A stretch of 5,325 nucleotides of DNA from an uncultured Moraxella sp. (GTDB lineage Bacteria > Pseudomonadota > Gammaproteobacteria > Pseudomonadales > Moraxellaceae), in assembly GCA_937975585.1 (NCBI GenBank), contig CALJUC010000054.1, forward strand, positions 1-5,325, read 5' to 3'. Shown piece after piece: positions 5,273-5,325 of this stretch. Position 1 is the stretch's first letter, and each line of letters starts with the position of its first letter. The notes beneath the pieces are model-generated. The model had not been told where the DNA came from. It saw only the letters and a list, made by a program, of their open reading frames with translations, and ran no database searches. The translations under genes and the position numbers were made by a program.

Positions 5273-5325
5273 GGGGATGTTCTGGCTTCGACGCTGGTAA
5301 TGAAACTCAATGATGCATGTCGAGT
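5273..5325 (+). ncRNA. ssrA: Transfer-messenger RNA (tmRNA), 5' end only, cut by window edge
   Basis: The last 53 bases match the conserved start of one-piece tmRNA: GGGGATGTTCTGGCTTCGAC, the 5' half of the tRNA-like domain with its GGGG acceptor strand and TTCGAC, then GAAAC and TGCATGTCGAG, which open helix 2. E. coli ssrA has the same order (GGGGCTGATTCTGGATTCGAC...TGCATGCCGAG). tmRNA with SmpB rescues ribosomes stalled on broken messages and tags the nascent peptide for proteolysis. The tag reading frame, the pseudoknots and the 3' acceptor half lie beyond the window. The mature 5' end at 5273 is set by alignment to that family and is probably correct to within a base. Confidence 0.95.

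Overview
The window looks like ordinary chromosomal sequence of a gammaproteobacterium, most likely in or near the Moraxellaceae (Moraxella, Psychrobacter, Acinetobacter). This rests on three things seen here: a long-form biosynthetic threonine deaminase C-terminus, a YebC of enterobacterial length, and a tmRNA 5' end that resembles the Acinetobacter/Moraxella type. Base composition is moderate, with AT-rich spacers. The genus is an inference from resemblance, not from a search.

Layout, left to right. (1) The 3' end of ilvA (+), running off the left edge and closed by a perfect 39-bp palindromic terminator. (2) An ABC1/UbiB-family atypical kinase (+) with its own promoter and almost no leader. 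(3) A six-helix voltage-gated K+-channel-like protein with a C-terminal zinc ribbon (-), tail to tail with the kinase across 17-18 bp. (4) A divergent spacer holding a bulged hairpin over the probable channel promoter, and the yebC promoter. (5) yebC (+) with a good ribosome binding site and a classic intrinsic terminator. (6) An unrecognised 282-aa protein (-) with a Q/N/T/K-rich repetitive N-terminus and a body that may be a PD-(D/E)XK nuclease-like fold. (7) A roughly 370-bp AT-rich spacer without a supportable gene. (8) The first 53 nt of ssrA (tmRNA, +) with a strong promoter, cut by the right edge.

The genes are mostly single transcription units that alternate in direction, and nothing marks them as one pathway: isoleucine synthesis (ilvA), quinone or lipid-related kinase function (ABC1), ion conductance (channel), and two ribosome-helping factors (YebC, which eases translation of difficult sequences, and tmRNA, which rescues stalled ribosomes). 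YebC and tmRNA being close may be chance. There are no mobile elements, CRISPR arrays or tRNA genes. I did not find a convincing new multi-gene system. The best leads are the unknown nuclease-like protein, short dyads placed on the kinase and channel promoters, and two genes that seem to lack Shine-Dalgarno sequences.
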